Origin: Triticum aestivum
Lineage: Eukaryota > Streptophyta > Magnoliopsida > Poales > Poaceae
Length of the DNA: 64,000 bases
Reading direction: 5' to 3'
NCBI RefSeq assembly: GCF_018294505.1
Contig: NC_057796.1
Coordinates: 272,671,906 to 272,735,905, forward strand
A program made the translations under genes and the position numbers. This document shows, piece after piece, positions 34,040 through 45,235 of this stretch (positions are counted from its first letter, which is position 1; each line of letters begins with the position of its first letter). Below the pieces are notes generated by a model. It was not told the DNA's origin. It saw only the letters and a program-made list of their open reading frames with translations, and ran no database searches.

Positions 34040-34240
34040 TTCACAAAATCAAACACAAGCAGCGATCACTACAGGAGGTGATCTTCAGTCATGAACACAG
34101 ACATCATAATGAGGAGGCCCATGCTCTTGCTAGAGCCTCCGCTTCATTACCCATCGGGCGCCATATTTGCCTTATTAATGTAGCATATATTATTTGTATT
34201 TTGTCAAACATTTCTATTATGCAATAAAGCCCAATGTTTC
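34040..34240 (+). pseudogene. LINE RNase H C-terminal fragment
   Basis: Encodes VIFSHEHRHHNEEAHALARA and GRHICLI, the C-terminal helix region of an RVT_3-type RNase H, followed by 'aataaagccc' and an A-rich tail. It belongs to a different copy from the one at 33507. Confidence 0.75.
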
Positions 34241-34329
34241 CCCTAAAAAATATAGCTAGCCCTAAAAAAATATAGCTTTTTTAGCACAATCCACTAGGTA
34301 TTTATTGATTAATAATCATCGGAATAAAA

Positions 34330-34625
34330 AGAGTGTCATGGGGCAGACCAAACCATGTGTGTCTCCCCTGATCTAAAGTAGATGCAAATCTAGCTAGATT
34401 GTGGGCTTCATAATTTGAGCCTCTTTTTTCATGGACAAAACTACATAAGGTAAAAGAAGATCCAAAAGCATTAATAAAGAAGATCCAGAAGCATTAATAT
34501 CCTTGATAACCACCTCATATTTATCACCTTGAAAAGTGGCGATGTCATTGACCACGTTTAGACAATCTGTGGCAATATGCACCTTCTGGAGATTCACGAG
34601 AGCATTTTTCAAACTCCTTTTGCTA
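34330..34625 (-). pseudogene. LINE RNase H C-terminal half, inverted
   Basis: On the minus strand it reads VHIATDCLNVVNDI, GDKYEVVIKDI, then after a frame change HEKRGSNYEAHNLARFA and GRHTWFGLPHD. It is the C-terminal half of an RVT_3-type domain facing away from the N-terminal half at 34715. Confidence 0.75.
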
Positions 34626-34714
34626 CACATGAATTTGTGACTTGGTATATCTCGGAACTTGATGAGCTAAAAAAATCTATAGTAAAACCTATATATTGCA
34701 TGCAACACAGATGG

Positions 34715-34930
34715 AGAACACTTCGGCATGGAATTTTCACCAGCTGGGTCCGCCAAAATAAATGTGGATGGTGGCATCTCCAGATCACGCTTACATGATA
34801 CAACTGCTGTGGTCTATAGGGATGACCAGGGATTATATTTGGATGCTTCAGCTCTCGTCTTACCGGGAGTCACTGATCCTACAACCCTGGAAGCTATTGC
34901 TTGACAAATCCATATAGCTAATAGCCTATA
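34715..34930 (+). pseudogene. LINE RNase H N-terminal half
   Basis: Encodes AKINVDGGIS, VYRDDQGLYLDASALVLPGV, TDPTTLEAIA and a TGA stop. It corresponds to the same domain part as 33543-33730 and is separated from and inverted relative to its likely partner at 34330-34625. Confidence 0.75.
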
Positions 34931-35099
34931 AAATATTCTACACCCCAGACCTGGGCCTGGATGCCCAGGCCCAAGCTCCGACCTTGTTTGGACAAATAAA
35001 CATGTTGATTTCCTTTGCAATGGTGTAGTATCTTTGGCGGGGTTATGTTATCCTTTTCAGCCTATCTTATGTTCATATTATACTTGACTTTGACATGTA

Positions 35100-35120
35100 C
35101 TTCCTTCGTCCCGAACTACT
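35100..35120. mobile_element. Left part of a Stowaway MITE split by the Angela element
   Basis: Begins after TA (35098-35099) with CTTCCTTCGTCCCGAACTACT. The last five bases CTACT are the target duplication of the retrotransposon. The right part is at 43855-43925. Confidence 0.75.
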
Positions 35121-36832
35121 TGTTGGGGATTGTAGCAGAAATCAAAAAATTTCTACGCATCACCAAGATCCATCTATGGAGTTTACTAGCAACGAGAGGG
35201 AAGGAGTGCATCTACATACCCTTGTAGATCGCGAGCGGAAGCGTTCAAGTGAACGGGGTTGATGGAGTCGTACTCGTCGTGATCCAAATCACCGATGACC
35301 GAGCGCCGAACGGACGGCACCTCCGCGTTCAACACACGTACGGTACAGCGACGTCTCCTCCTTCTTGATCCAGCAAGGGGGAAGGAGAGGTTGATGGAGA
35401 TCCAGCAGCACGACGGCGTGGTGGTGGAAGTAGCGGGGATCCCGGCAGGGCTTCGCCAAGCGCAGGCGGGAGGGAGAGGTGTCACGGGAGGGAGAGGGAG
35501 GCGCCAGGGGCTGTGGTGCGGCTGCCCTCCCTCCCCCCCCACTATTTATAGGGGCCCTGGGGGGGCGCCGGCCCCCTGGAGATCCCATCTGAGGGGGGGC
35601 GGCGGCCAAGGGGGGTGGCTTGCCCCCCAAGTCAAGTGGGGCGCCCCCCACCCCCAGGGTTTCCAACCCTAGGCGCAGGGGGAGGCCCATGGGGGGCGCC
35701 CCAGCCCACTAAGGGCTGGTTCCCTTCCCACTTCAGCCCATGGGGCTCTCCGGGACAGGTGGCCCCACCCGGTGGACCCCCGGGACCCTTCCGCTGGTCC
35801 CGGTACAATACCGGTGACCCCCGAAACTTTCCCGGTGGCCGAAACTGGACTTCCTATATATAATTCTTCACCTCCGGACCATTCCGGAACTCCTCGTGAC
35901 GTCCGGGATCTCATCCGGGACTCCGAAAAACTTTCGGGTTTCCGCATACTAATATCTCTACAACCCTAGCTTCACCGAACCTTAAGTGTGTAGACCCTAC
36001 GGGTTCGGGAGACACGCAGTCATGACCGAGACGACTCTCCGGTCAATAACCAACAGCGGGATCTGGATACCCATGTTGGCTCCCACATGTTCCACGATGA
36101 TCTCATCAGATGAACCACGATGTCGAGGATTCAATCAATCCCGTATACAATTCCCTTTGTCAATCGGTATGTTACTTGCCCGAGATTCGATCGTCGGTAT
36201 CCCAATACCTTGTTCAATCTCGTTACCGGCAAGTCTCTTTACTCGTACCGTAATGCATGATCCCGTGGCTAACTCCTTAGTCACATTGAGCTCGTTATGA
36301 TGATGCATTACCGAGTGGGCCCAGAGATACCTCTCCGTCACACGGAGTGACAAATCCCAGTCTCGATCCGTGTCAACCCAACAGACACTTTCAGAGATAC
36401 CTGTAGTGTACCTTTATAGTCACCCAGTTACGTTGTGACGTTTGGTACACCCAAAGCACTCCTACGGCATCCGAGAGTTACATGATCTCATGGTCTAAGG
36501 AAATGATACTTGAATTGGAAAAGCTCTAGCAAACGAACTACACGATCTTTGTGCTATGCTTAGGATTGGGTCTTGTCCATCACATCATTCTCCTAATGAT
36601 GTGATCCCGTTATCAATGACATCCATGTCCATAGTCAGGAAACCATGACTATCTGTTGATCAACGAGCTAGTCAACTAGAGGCTCACTAGGGACATGTTG
36701 TGGTCTATGTATTCACACATGTATTACGATTTCCGGATAACACAATTATAGCATGAACAATAGACAATTATCATGAATAAGGAAATATAATAATAACCAT
36801 TTTATTATTGCCTCTAGAGCATATTTCCAACA
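35121..36832 (-). repeat. 3' LTR of the Angela-type element
   Basis: 1712 bp; on the minus strand TGTTGGAAAT to TCCCCAACA. Polyadenylation and termination signals reside in this type of LTR, but I did not place them. Confidence 0.93.
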
Positions 36833-36848
36833 GTCTCCCACTTGCACT
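36833..36848 (-). other. Polypurine tract of the Angela-type element
   Basis: Minus strand GTGCAAGTGGGAGA directly precedes the 3' LTR; this purine-rich site primes plus-strand synthesis in Copia elements. Confidence 0.8.
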
Positions 36849-36864
36849 AGAGTCAATAATCTAG

Positions 36865-38203
36865 TTACATTGTGATGAATCGAACACCCATAGAGTTCTG
36901 GTGTTGATCATGTTTTGCTCTAGGGAGAGGTTTAGTCAACGGATCTGCTACATTCAGGTCCGTATGTATTTTACAAATATCTATGTCTCCATTTTGAAGA
37001 CTTTCACGAATGGAGTTGAAGCGACGCTTGATATGCCTGGTCTTCCTGTGAAACCTGGGCTCCTTGGCAAGGGCAATAGCTCTAGTGTTGTCATAGAAGA
37101 GAGTCATCGGGCCCGACGCATTGGGAATCACCCCTAGGTCAGTAATGAACTCCTTCATCCAGATTGCTTCTTGCGCTGCCTCTGAGGCCGCCATGTACTC
37201 CGCTTCACAAGTAGATCCCGCCACGACGCTTTGCTTGCAACTGCACCAGCTTACTGCCCCTCCATTCAAAATATACACGTATCCGGTTTGTGACTTCGAG
37301 TCATCCAGATCTGTGTCGAAGCTAGCGTCGACGTAACCCTTTACGACGAGCTCTTCGTCACCTCCATATACGAGAAACATATCCTTAGTCCTTTTCAGGT
37401 ACTTCAGGATATTCTTGACCGCTGTCCAGTGTTCCATGTCGGGATTACTTTGGTACCTTCCTACCAAACTTACGGCAAGGTTTACATCAGGTCTGGTACA
37501 CAACATGGCATACATAATAGACCCTATGGCCAAGGCATAGGGGATGACACTCATCTTTTCTCTATCTTCTGCCGTGGTCGGGCATTGAGCCGTGCTCAAT
37601 TGCACACCTTGCAATACAGGCAAGAACCCCTTCTTGGACTGATCCATATTGAACTTCTTCAATATCTTGTCAAGGTACGTACTCTGTGAAAGACCAATGA
37701 GGCGTCTTGATCTATCTCTATAGATCTTGATGCCTAATATACAAGCAGCTTCTCCAAGGTCCTTCATTGAAAAACACTTATTCAAATAGGCCTTTATACT
37801 TTCCAAGAATTCTATATCATTTCCCATCAATAGTATGTCATCCACATATAATATGAGAAATGCTACAGAGCTCCCACTCACTTTCTTGTAAACACAGGCT
37901 TCTCCATAAGTTTGTGTAAACCCAAACGCTTTGATCATCTCATCAAATCGAATGTTCAAACTCCGAGATGCTTGCACCAGCCCATAGATGGAGCGCTGGA
38001 GCTTGCATACCTTGTTAGCATTCTTAGGATCGACAAAACCTTCCGGCTGCATCATATACAATTCTTCCTTAAGAAAGCCATTAAGGAATGCCGTTTTGAC
38101 GTCCATTTGCCATATCTCATAATCATAGAATGCGGCAATTGCTAACATGATTCGGACGGACTTCAGCTTCCCTACGGGTGAGAAAGTCTCATCGTAGTCA
38201 ACC
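36865..38203 (-). CDS. Angela pol: reverse transcriptase and RNase H
   Basis: Open on the minus strand from the frame change near 38203 to the stop at 36865. Order: RT N-terminal blocks (YDYEIWQMDVKTAFLNG, LYMMQPEGF, CKLQRSIYGL), catalytic YVDDILLMG with the YVDD motif, SMKDLGEA, the LVGRYQSNP region, and RNase H with DASF, EAEYMAASEAAQEA and the DN dyad, ending with ADPLTKPL near the C-terminus. All catalytic acidic residues I can place are present. Its frame is offset by one base from the preceding integrase part, so a full polyprotein cannot be read without frameshifting. Confidence 0.92.
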
Positions 38204-39905
38204 CTTGAACTTGTCGATAACCCTTAGCGACAAGTCGAGCCTTATAGATGGTCACGTTACCATCCGCGTCTGTCTTCTTCTTAAAGATCCATTTATTTTC
38301 TATGGCTCGCCGATCATCGGGCAAGTCAGTCAAAGTCCATACTTCGTTTTCATACATGGATCCTATCTCGGATTGCATGGCTTCAAGCCATTTGTTGGAA
38401 TCCGGGCCCGCCATCGCTTCTTCATAGTTCGAAGGTTCACCGTTGTCTAACAACATGATTTCCAGGACAGGGTTGCCGTACCACTCTGGTGCGGAACGTG
38501 TCCTTGTGGACCTACGAAGTCCAGCAGTAACTTGATCCGAAGCTTCATGATCATCATCATTAACGTCCTCCCCAGTCGGTGTAGGCACCACAGGAACATC
38601 TTCCCGCGCTGCGCTACTTTCCGGTTCGGAAAGGGTGACTATCACCTCATCAAGTTCCACTTTCCTCCCACTTATTTCTTTCGAGAGAAACTCTTTCTCC
38701 AGAAAGGACCCGTTCTTGGCAACAAAGGTCTTGCCTTCGGATCTGAGGTAGAAGGTATACCCAATGGTTTCCTTAGGGTATCCTATGAAGACGCATTTCT
38801 CCGACTTGGGTTCGAGCTTTTCAGGTTGAAGTTTCTTGACATAAGCATCGCATCCCCAAACTTTTAGAAACGACAGCTTAGGTTTCTTCCCAAACCATAA
38901 TTCATACGGTGTTGTCTCAACGGATTTCGACGGAGCCCTATTTAAAGTGAATGCAGCAGTCTCTAAAGCATAGCCCCAAAATGAGAGCGGTAGATTGGTA
39001 AGAGACATCATAGATCGCACCATATCCAATAGAGTGTGATTACGACGTTCGGACACACCGTTACACTGAGGTGTTCCAGGCGTGAGTTGTGAAACGATTC
39101 CACATTTCCTTAAGTGCGTACCAAATTCGTGACTTAAATATTCTCCTCCACGATCTGATCGTAAGAACTTTATTTTTCTGTCACGTTGATTCTCAACCTC
39201 ACTCTGAAATTCCTTGAACTTTTCAAAGGTCTCAGACTTGTGTTTCATTAGGTAGACATACCCATATCTACTCAAGTCATCAGTGAGAGTGAGAACATAA
39301 CGATAGCCACCGCGAGCCTCAACACTCATTGGACCGCACACATCGGTATGTATGATTTCCAATAAGTTGGTTGCTCGCTCCATTGTTCCGGAGAACGGAG
39401 TCTTGGTCATCTTACCCATGAGGCATGGTTCGCACGTGTCAAATGATTCGTAATCAAGAGACTCCAAAAGTCCATCTGCATGGAGCTTCTTCATGCGTTT
39501 GACACCAATGTGACCAAGGCGGCAGTGCCACAAATATGTGGGACTATCGTTATCAACTTTACATCTTTTGGTATTCACACTATGAATATGTGTAACATCA
39601 CGTTCGAGATTCATTAAGAATAAACCATTGACCAGCGGGGCATGACCATAAAACATATCTCTCATATAAATAGAACAACCATTATTCTCGGATTTAAATG
39701 AGTAGCCATCTCGAATTAAACGAGATCCTGATACAATGTTCATACTCAAAGCTGGCACTAAATAACAATTATTGAGGTTTAAAACTAATCCCGTAGGTAA
39801 ATGTAGAGGTAGCGTGCCGACGGCGATCACATCGACCTTGGAACCATTCCCGACGCGCATCGTCACCTCGTCCTTCTCCAGTCTCCGCTTATTCCGCAGC
39901 TCCTG
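38172..39905 (-). CDS. Angela pol: protease remainder, integrase and RT start
   Basis: Minus-strand frame that takes over after the one-base change near 39908. Integrase shows the HHCC zinc region (WHCRLGHIG, CEPCLMGK), catalytic Asp in HTDVCGPM, second Asp in FLRSDRGGEY and Glu in SERRNHTL, then the GKKPKLSFLKVWGC and CVFIGYPKETIGY core. A variable acidic linker leads to RSTRTRSAPEWYG, the start of the RT module (EAMAGPDSNKWLEAM, WIFKKKTDADG, ARLVAKGYRQ). The frame breaks at about 38203 by a one-base loss in a G-run, and RT continues in the next frame. Confidence 0.92.
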   Translation of the reverse strand, partial: QELRNKRRLEKDEVTMRVGNGSKVDVIAVGTLPLHLPTGLVLNLNNCYLVPALSMNIVSGSRLIRDGYSFKSENNGCSIYMRDMFYGHAPLVNGLFLMNLERDVTHIHSVNTKRCKVDNDSPTYLWHCRLGHIGVKRMKKLHADGLLESLDYESFDTCEPCLMGKMTKTPFSGTMERATNLLEIIHTDVCGPMSVEARGGYRYVLTLTDDLSRYGYVYLMKHKSETFEKFKEFQSEVENQRDRKIKFLRSDRGGEYLSHEFGTHLRKCGIVSQLTPGTPQCNGVSERRNHTLLDMVRSMMSLTNLPLSFWGYALETAAFTLNRAPSKSVETTPYELWFGKKPKLSFLKVWGCDAYVKKLQPEKLEPKSEKCVFIGYPKETIGYTFYLRSEGKTFVAKNGSFLEKEFLSKEISGRKVELDEVIVTLSEPESSAAREDVPVVPTPTGEDVNDDDHEASDQVTAGLRRSTRTRSAPEWYGNPVLEIMLLDNGEPSNYEEAMAGPDSNKWLEAMQSEIGSMYENEVWTLTDLPDDRRAIENKWIFKKKTDADGNVTIYKARLVAKGYRQVQGLTTMRLSHP

Positions 39906-40842
39906 TTTTTGAGTTACAAATATGAGCAACCGCACCGGTATCAAATACCCAGGAGCTACTACGAGCACTGGTAAGGTACACATCAATTACATGTATATCA
40001 CATATACCTTTGGTGTTGTCGGCCTTCTTGTCCGCTAAGTATTTGGGGCAGTTCCGCTTCCAGTGACCACTTTCCTTGCAATAAAAGCACTCAGTCTCAG
40101 GCTTGGGTCCATTCCTTGGCTTCTTCCCGGCAACTGGCTTACCGGGCGCGGCAACTCCCTTGCCGTCTTTCTTGAAGTTCTTCTTACCCTTGCCTTTCTT
40201 GAACTTAGTGGTTTTATTCACCATCAACACTTGATGTTCCTTTTTAATCTCTACCTCCGCTGATTTCAGCATTGAATATACCTCAGGAATGGTCTTTTCC
40301 ATCCCCTGCATATTGAAGTTCGTCACAAAGCTCTTGTAGCTCGGTGGAAGCGACTGAAGGATTCTGTCAATGACCGCGTCATCCAGTAGATTAACTCCCA
40401 GCTGAGACAAGCGGTTGTGTAACCCAGACATTCTGAGTATGTGCTCACTGACAGAACTGTTTTCCTCCATCTTACAACTAAATAACTTGTCGGAGACTTC
40501 ATATCTCTCGACCCGAGCATGAGCTTGGAAAACCATTTTCAGCTCTTCGAACATCTCATATGCTCCATGTTTCTCAAAACGCTTTTGGAGCCCCGGTTCT
40601 AAGCTGTAAAGCATGCCGCACTGAACGAGGGAGTAATCATCAGCACGTGACTGCCAAGCGTTCATAACGTCTTGGTTCTCTGGGATGGGTGCTTCACCTA
40701 GCGGTGCTTCTAGGACATAATCTTTCTTGGCAGCTATGAGGATGATCCTCAGGTTCCGGACCCAGTCCGTATAGTTGCTACCATCATCTTTCAGCTCGGT
40801 TTTCTCTAGGAACGCGTTGAAGTTGAGGGTAACGTGGGCCAT
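39889..40842 (-). CDS. Angela gag and start of protease
   Basis: Starts at the ATG at 40842 (MAHVTLNFNAFLEKTEL, the usual beginning for this family) rather than the in-frame ATG five codons upstream. It contains a UBN2-type capsid region (about residues 20-190), a lysine-rich stretch, and a CCHC zinc knuckle (CFYCKESGHWKRNC, C-x2-C-x4-H-x4-C). The protease motif WVFDTGA with catalytic Asp follows. The frame then ends a few codons on because of one extra T in the T-run at 39906-39910; the remaining protease is in the next frame. Gag packages the RNA genome into virus-like particles in this family. Confidence 0.92.
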   Translation of the reverse strand: MAHVTLNFNAFLEKTELKDDGSNYTDWVRNLRIILIAAKKDYVLEAPLGEAPIPENQDVMNAWQSRADDYSLVQCGMLYSLEPGLQKRFEKHGAYEMFEELKMVFQAHARVERYEVSDKLFSCKMEENSSVSEHILRMSGLHNRLSQLGVNLLDDAVIDRILQSLPPSYKSFVTNFNMQGMEKTIPEVYSMLKSAEVEIKKEHQVLMVNKTTKFKKGKGKKNFKKDGKGVAAPGKPVAGKKPRNGPKPETECFYCKESGHWKRNCPKYLADKKADNTKGICDIHVIDVYLTSARSSSWVFDTGAVAHICNSKTGAAE

Positions 40843-42127
40843 TTGATCTAGAAACATATTGTAAAGATTTTAGACTAAGTTCATGATAATTAAGTTCATC
40901 TAATCAAATTATTCAATGAACTCCCACTCAGATAGACATCCCTCTAGTCATCTAAGTGAAACATGATCCGAGTTAACTAGGCCGTGTCCGATCATCACGT
41001 GAGACGGACTAGTCAACATCGGTGAACATCTTCATGTTGATCGTATCTTCTATACGACTCATGCTCGACCTTTCGGTCTTCCGTGTTCCGAGGCCATGTC
41101 TGTACATGCTAGGCTCGTCAAGTCAACCTAAGTGTATTGCGTGTGTTCCGAGGCCATGTCTGTACATGCTAGGCTCGTCAACACCCGTTGTATGCGAACG
41201 TTAGAATCTATCACACCCGATCATCACGTGGTGCTTCGAAACAACGAACCTTCGCAACGGTGCACAGTTAGGGGGAACACTTTCTTGAAATTATTATAAG
41301 GGATCATCTTACTTACTACCGTCGTTCTAAGCAAATAAGATGTAAAACATGATAAACATCACATGCAATCAAATAGTGACATGATATGGCCAATATCATT
41401 TTGCTCCTTTGATCTCCATCTTCGGGGCGCCATGATCATCTTCCTCACCGGCATGACACCATGATCTCCATCATCGTGTCTTCATGAAGTTGTCACGCCA
41501 ACGATTACTTCTACTTCTATGGCTAACGTGTTTAGCAATAAAGTAAAGTAATTTGCATGGCGTTATTCAATAACACGCAGGTCATACAAAAAATAAAGAC
41601 AACTCCTATGGCTCCTGCCGGTTGTCATACTCATCGACATGCAAGTCGTGATTCCTATTACAAGAACATGATCAATCTCATACATCACATATATTTCATT
41701 CATCACATCCTTTTGGCCATATCACATCACAAGGCATATGCTGCAAAAACAAGTTAGACGTCCTCTAATTGTTGTTGCAAGTTTTTACGTGGCTGCTATA
41801 GGTTTCTTAGCAAGAACGTTTCTTACCTACGCCAAAACCACAACGTGATATGCCAATTTCTATTTACCCTTCATAAGGACCCTTTTCATCGAATCCGTTC
41901 TGACTAAAGTGGGAGAGACAGACACCCGCCAGCCACCTTATGCAACAAGTGCATGTCAGTCGGTGGAACCTGTCTCACGTAAGCGTACGTGTAAGGTCGG
42001 TCCGGGCCGCTTCATCCCACGATGCCGCCGAAACAAGATAAGACTAGTAGTGGCAAGAAAATTGACAACATCTACGCCCACAACTGCTTTGTGTTCTACT
42101 CGTGCATAGAAACTACGCATAAACCTG
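40843..42127 (-). other. Angela 5' leader
   Basis: About 1.3 kb non-coding leader between PBS and gag, normal for this family. It contains a 38-bp direct repeat at 41083-41120 and 41143-41180 (period 60). Confidence 0.85.
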
Positions 42128-42140
42128 GCTCATGATGCCA
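42128..42140 (-). other. Primer binding site, initiator-tRNA-Met type, altered
   Basis: Minus strand TGGCATCATGAGC follows the 5' LTR after one base; the canonical Copia site is TGGTATCAGAGC. One substitution and one inserted base distinguish them. Confidence 0.7.
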
Positions 42141-42141
42141 C

Positions 42142-43854
42142 TATTGGGGATCGTAGCAGAAATCGAAAATTTTCTACGCATCACCAAGATCCATCTATGG
42201 AGTTTACTAGCAACGAGAGGGAAGGAGTGCATCTACATACCCTTGTAGATCGCGAGCGGAAGCGTTCAAGTGAACGGGGTTGATGGAGTCGTACTCGTCG
42301 TGATCCAAATCACCGATGACCGAGCGCCGAACGGACGGCACCTCCGCGTTCAACACACGTACGGTACAGCGACGTCTCCTCCTTCTTGCTCCAGCAAGGG
42401 GGAAGGAGAGGTTGATGGAGATCCAGCAGCACGACGGCGTGGTGGTGGAAGTAGCGGGGATCCCGGCAGGGCTTCGCCAAGCGCAAGCGGGAGGGAAAGG
42501 TGTCACGGGAGGGAGAGGGAGGCGCCAGGGGCTGTGGTGCGGCTGCCCTCCCTCCCCCCCACTATTTATAGGGGCCCTGGGGGGGCGCCGGCCCCCTGGA
42601 GATCCCATCTGAGGGGGGGCGGCGGCCAAGGGGGGTGGCTCGCCCCCCAAGTCAAGTGGGGCGCCCCCCACCCCCAGGGTTTCCAACCCTAGGCGCAGGG
42701 GGAGGCCCATGGGGGGTGCCCCAGCCCACTAAGGGCTGGTTCCCTTCCCACTTCAGCCCATGGGGCCCTCCGGGACAGGTGGCCCCACCCGGTGAACCCC
42801 CGGGACCCTTCCGGCGGTCCCGGTACAATACCGGTGACCCCCGAAACTTTCCCGGTGGCCGAAACTGGACTTCCTATATATAATTCTTCACCTCCGGACC
42901 ATTCCGGAACTCCTCGTGACGTCCGGGATCTCATCCGAGACTCCGAACAACTTTCGGGTTTCCGCATACTAATATCTCTACAACCCTAGCTTCACCGAAC
43001 CTTAAGTGTGTAGACCCTACGGGTTCGGGAGACACGCAGTCATGACCGAGACGACTCTCCAGTCAATAACCAACAGCGGGATCTGGATACCCATGTTGGC
43101 TCCCACATGTTCCACGATGATCTCATCAGATGAACCACGATGTCGAGGATTCAATCAATCCCGTATACAATTCCCTTTGTCAATCGGTATGTTACTTGCC
43201 CGAGATTCGATCGTCGGTATCCCAATACCTTGTTCAATCTCGTTACCGGCAAGTCTCTTTACTCGTACCGTAATGCATGATCCCGTGGCTAACTCCTTAG
43301 TCACATTGAGCTCGTTATGATGATGCATTACCGAGTGGGCCCAGAGATACCTCTCCGTCACACGGAGTGACAAATCCCAGTCTCGATCCGTGTCAACCCA
43401 ACAGACACTTTCAGAGATACCTGTAGTGTACCTTTATAGTCACCCAGTTACGTTGTGACGTTTGGTACACCCAAAGCACTCCTACGGCATCCGGGAGTTA
43501 CACGATCTCATGGTCTAAGGAAATGATACTTGACACTGGAAAAGCTCTAGCAAACGAACTACACGATCTTTGTGCTATGCTTAGGATTGGGTCTTGTCCA
43601 TCACATCATTCTCCTAATGATGTGATCCCGTTATCAATGACATCCAATGTCCATAGTCAGGAAACCATGACTATCTGTTCATCAACGAGCTAGTCAACTA
43701 GAGGCTCACTAGGGACATGTTGTGGTCTATGTATTCACACATGTATTACGATTTCCGGATAACACAATTATAGCATGAACAATAGACAATTATCATGAAC
43801 AAAGAAATATAATAATAACCATTTTATTATTGCCTCTAGGGCATATTTCCAACA
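42142..43854 (-). repeat. 5' LTR of the Angela-type element
   Basis: 1713 bp; near-identical to 35121-36832. Its inner terminus reads CCCCAATA instead of CCCCAACA. A TATA-like 'tatataggaag' stretch lies at about 42873-42886 on the minus strand; I did not place the start site. Confidence 0.93.
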
Positions 43855-43925
43855 CTACTTGCCTTAGATAATATTAGTTGTATCCGTATCTAGACAAATT
43901 TAAAATAAGTAATTTGAGACGAAAG
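43855..43925. mobile_element. Right part of the split Stowaway MITE
   Basis: CTACT duplication, then 'tgccttagata' to 'gtaatttgagacgaaag' with TA at 43926-43927. Together with 35100-35120 it forms a Stowaway of the same subtype as 61459-61581. Confidence 0.75.
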
Positions 43926-44477
43926 TAATACACAATAACAATTTGGTGCTTCTAGCACATAGGTCAAAGACATGCCACAGTGCCACACCACTTCCAGCAA
44001 TGAGACACGTATGCCATGCAATGGTGCACACAGCTAGCGCGCCACATCATCATGAGAGGAGAACCTCTCGCCCGACCCTCGCTTCGCCCAACCAGGCGAC
44101 TCGGGGGAACCCTTGCCACCGCCGGCTGGCCACCCCACCTCTCGCCCACCCCCGCGCCGCCGCCGCTGGAGGGCCGGCCGGCGAAGCCTCGCCGGGCCGT
44201 GTGATGGTGGCGGCGGGGCTGTTTTTTTCTCTTCCCCACCAACCCCATGGCCTCCCCATCCGCCACTCCCCCGAGATCCAAACCTCAGTGGCGACACTCC
44301 CCGGTGGTCTCTTCCCCAGCATGATGCTGGATGGGTGGCCTCCCCCGGCTATGGCTCCCGCGCGGGTGGCCTCCGCTGGCCCAGATTGGATCTGGGGTCT
44401 CGCCCGTCCGGGTCTGGTGTTGTTTGTCCGGTCTCTGTGGCGGCTGGCGCACCTTCCTCACTGCAACCACCACCTAC

Positions 44478-44923
44478 NNNNNNNNNNNNNNNNNNNNNNN
44501 NNNNNNNNNNNNNNNNNNNNNNNNNNNNNNNNNNNNNNNNNNNNNNNNNNNNNNNNNNNNNNNNNNNNNNNNNNNNNNNNNNNNNNNNNNNNNNNNNNNN
44601 NNNNNNNNNNNNNNNNNNNNNNNNNNNNNNNNNNNNNNNNNNNNNNNNNNNNNNNNNNNNNNNNNNNNNNNNNNNNNNNNNNNNNNNNNNNNNNNNNNNN
44701 NNNNNNNNNNNNNNNNNNNNNNNNNNNNNNNNNNNNNNNNNNNNNNNNNNNNNNNNNNNNNNNNNNNNNNNNNNNNNNNNNNNNNNNNNNNNNNNNNNNN
44801 NNNNNNNNNNNNNNNNNNNNNNNNNNNNNNNNNNNNNNNNNNNNNNNNNNNNNNNNNNNNNNNNNNNNNNNNNNNNNNNNNNNNNNNNNNNNNNNNNNNN
44901 NNNNNNNNNNNNNNNNNNNNNNN
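44478..44923. other. Assembly gap (446 N)
   Basis: Run of N in GC-rich sequence. Confidence 0.99.
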
Positions 44924-45235
44924 GGTGTCTTCGGCCCGACGGCTATGGACTTGCGCCCCTCCTGCGTCCATGGCCACCCGGTGCGGCTTCATATCCGACG
45001 CACCATAAAAGTTGCGCTCTTTCTGGCTTCGTTGGCTCCTCGGCATCTCCGCACCATCACCCTGCCGGTGCCCTTGGTTGGTCGTCCATCCCGGCGCATC
45101 TCCGTTCCCGGCTCGCTCCGGGAGCTGCATCCCCTTCCAGCTCCTAGGTTCGCCGACGCTCTGCTGCTCCGGTCCCCTGGCCTTGATCTGTGCTCCTTTC
45201 CATATCCTGGTTTATCCGGGGCTCCGGCCACCTTT

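Larger units (their letters stand above)
35121..43854 (-). mobile_element. Complete Angela/BARE-1/WIS-type Copia LTR retrotransposon, 8.7 kb
   Basis: Both LTRs are present (35121-36832 and 42142-43854) with the 5-bp target duplication CTACT at 35116-35120 and 43855-43859. The element reads on the minus strand: LTR, leader (42141 to 40843), gag, protease, integrase, reverse transcriptase, RNase H, polypurine tract, LTR. By eye the LTRs differ at about 24 substitutions and 3-4 single-base indels over 1.71 kb (about 1.4%), which suggests insertion around half a million years ago at 1.3e-8 substitutions per site per year. LTR start TGTTGGAAATATGCCC and domain order identify the Angela/BARE-1/WIS group. 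Two single-base frame changes break gag-pol. Confidence 0.95.

Noticed and set aside
35186..35969. Pro/Gly-rich frames in both Angela LTRs
   Set aside because: Identical in both LTRs and part of the GC-rich untranslated LTR region.
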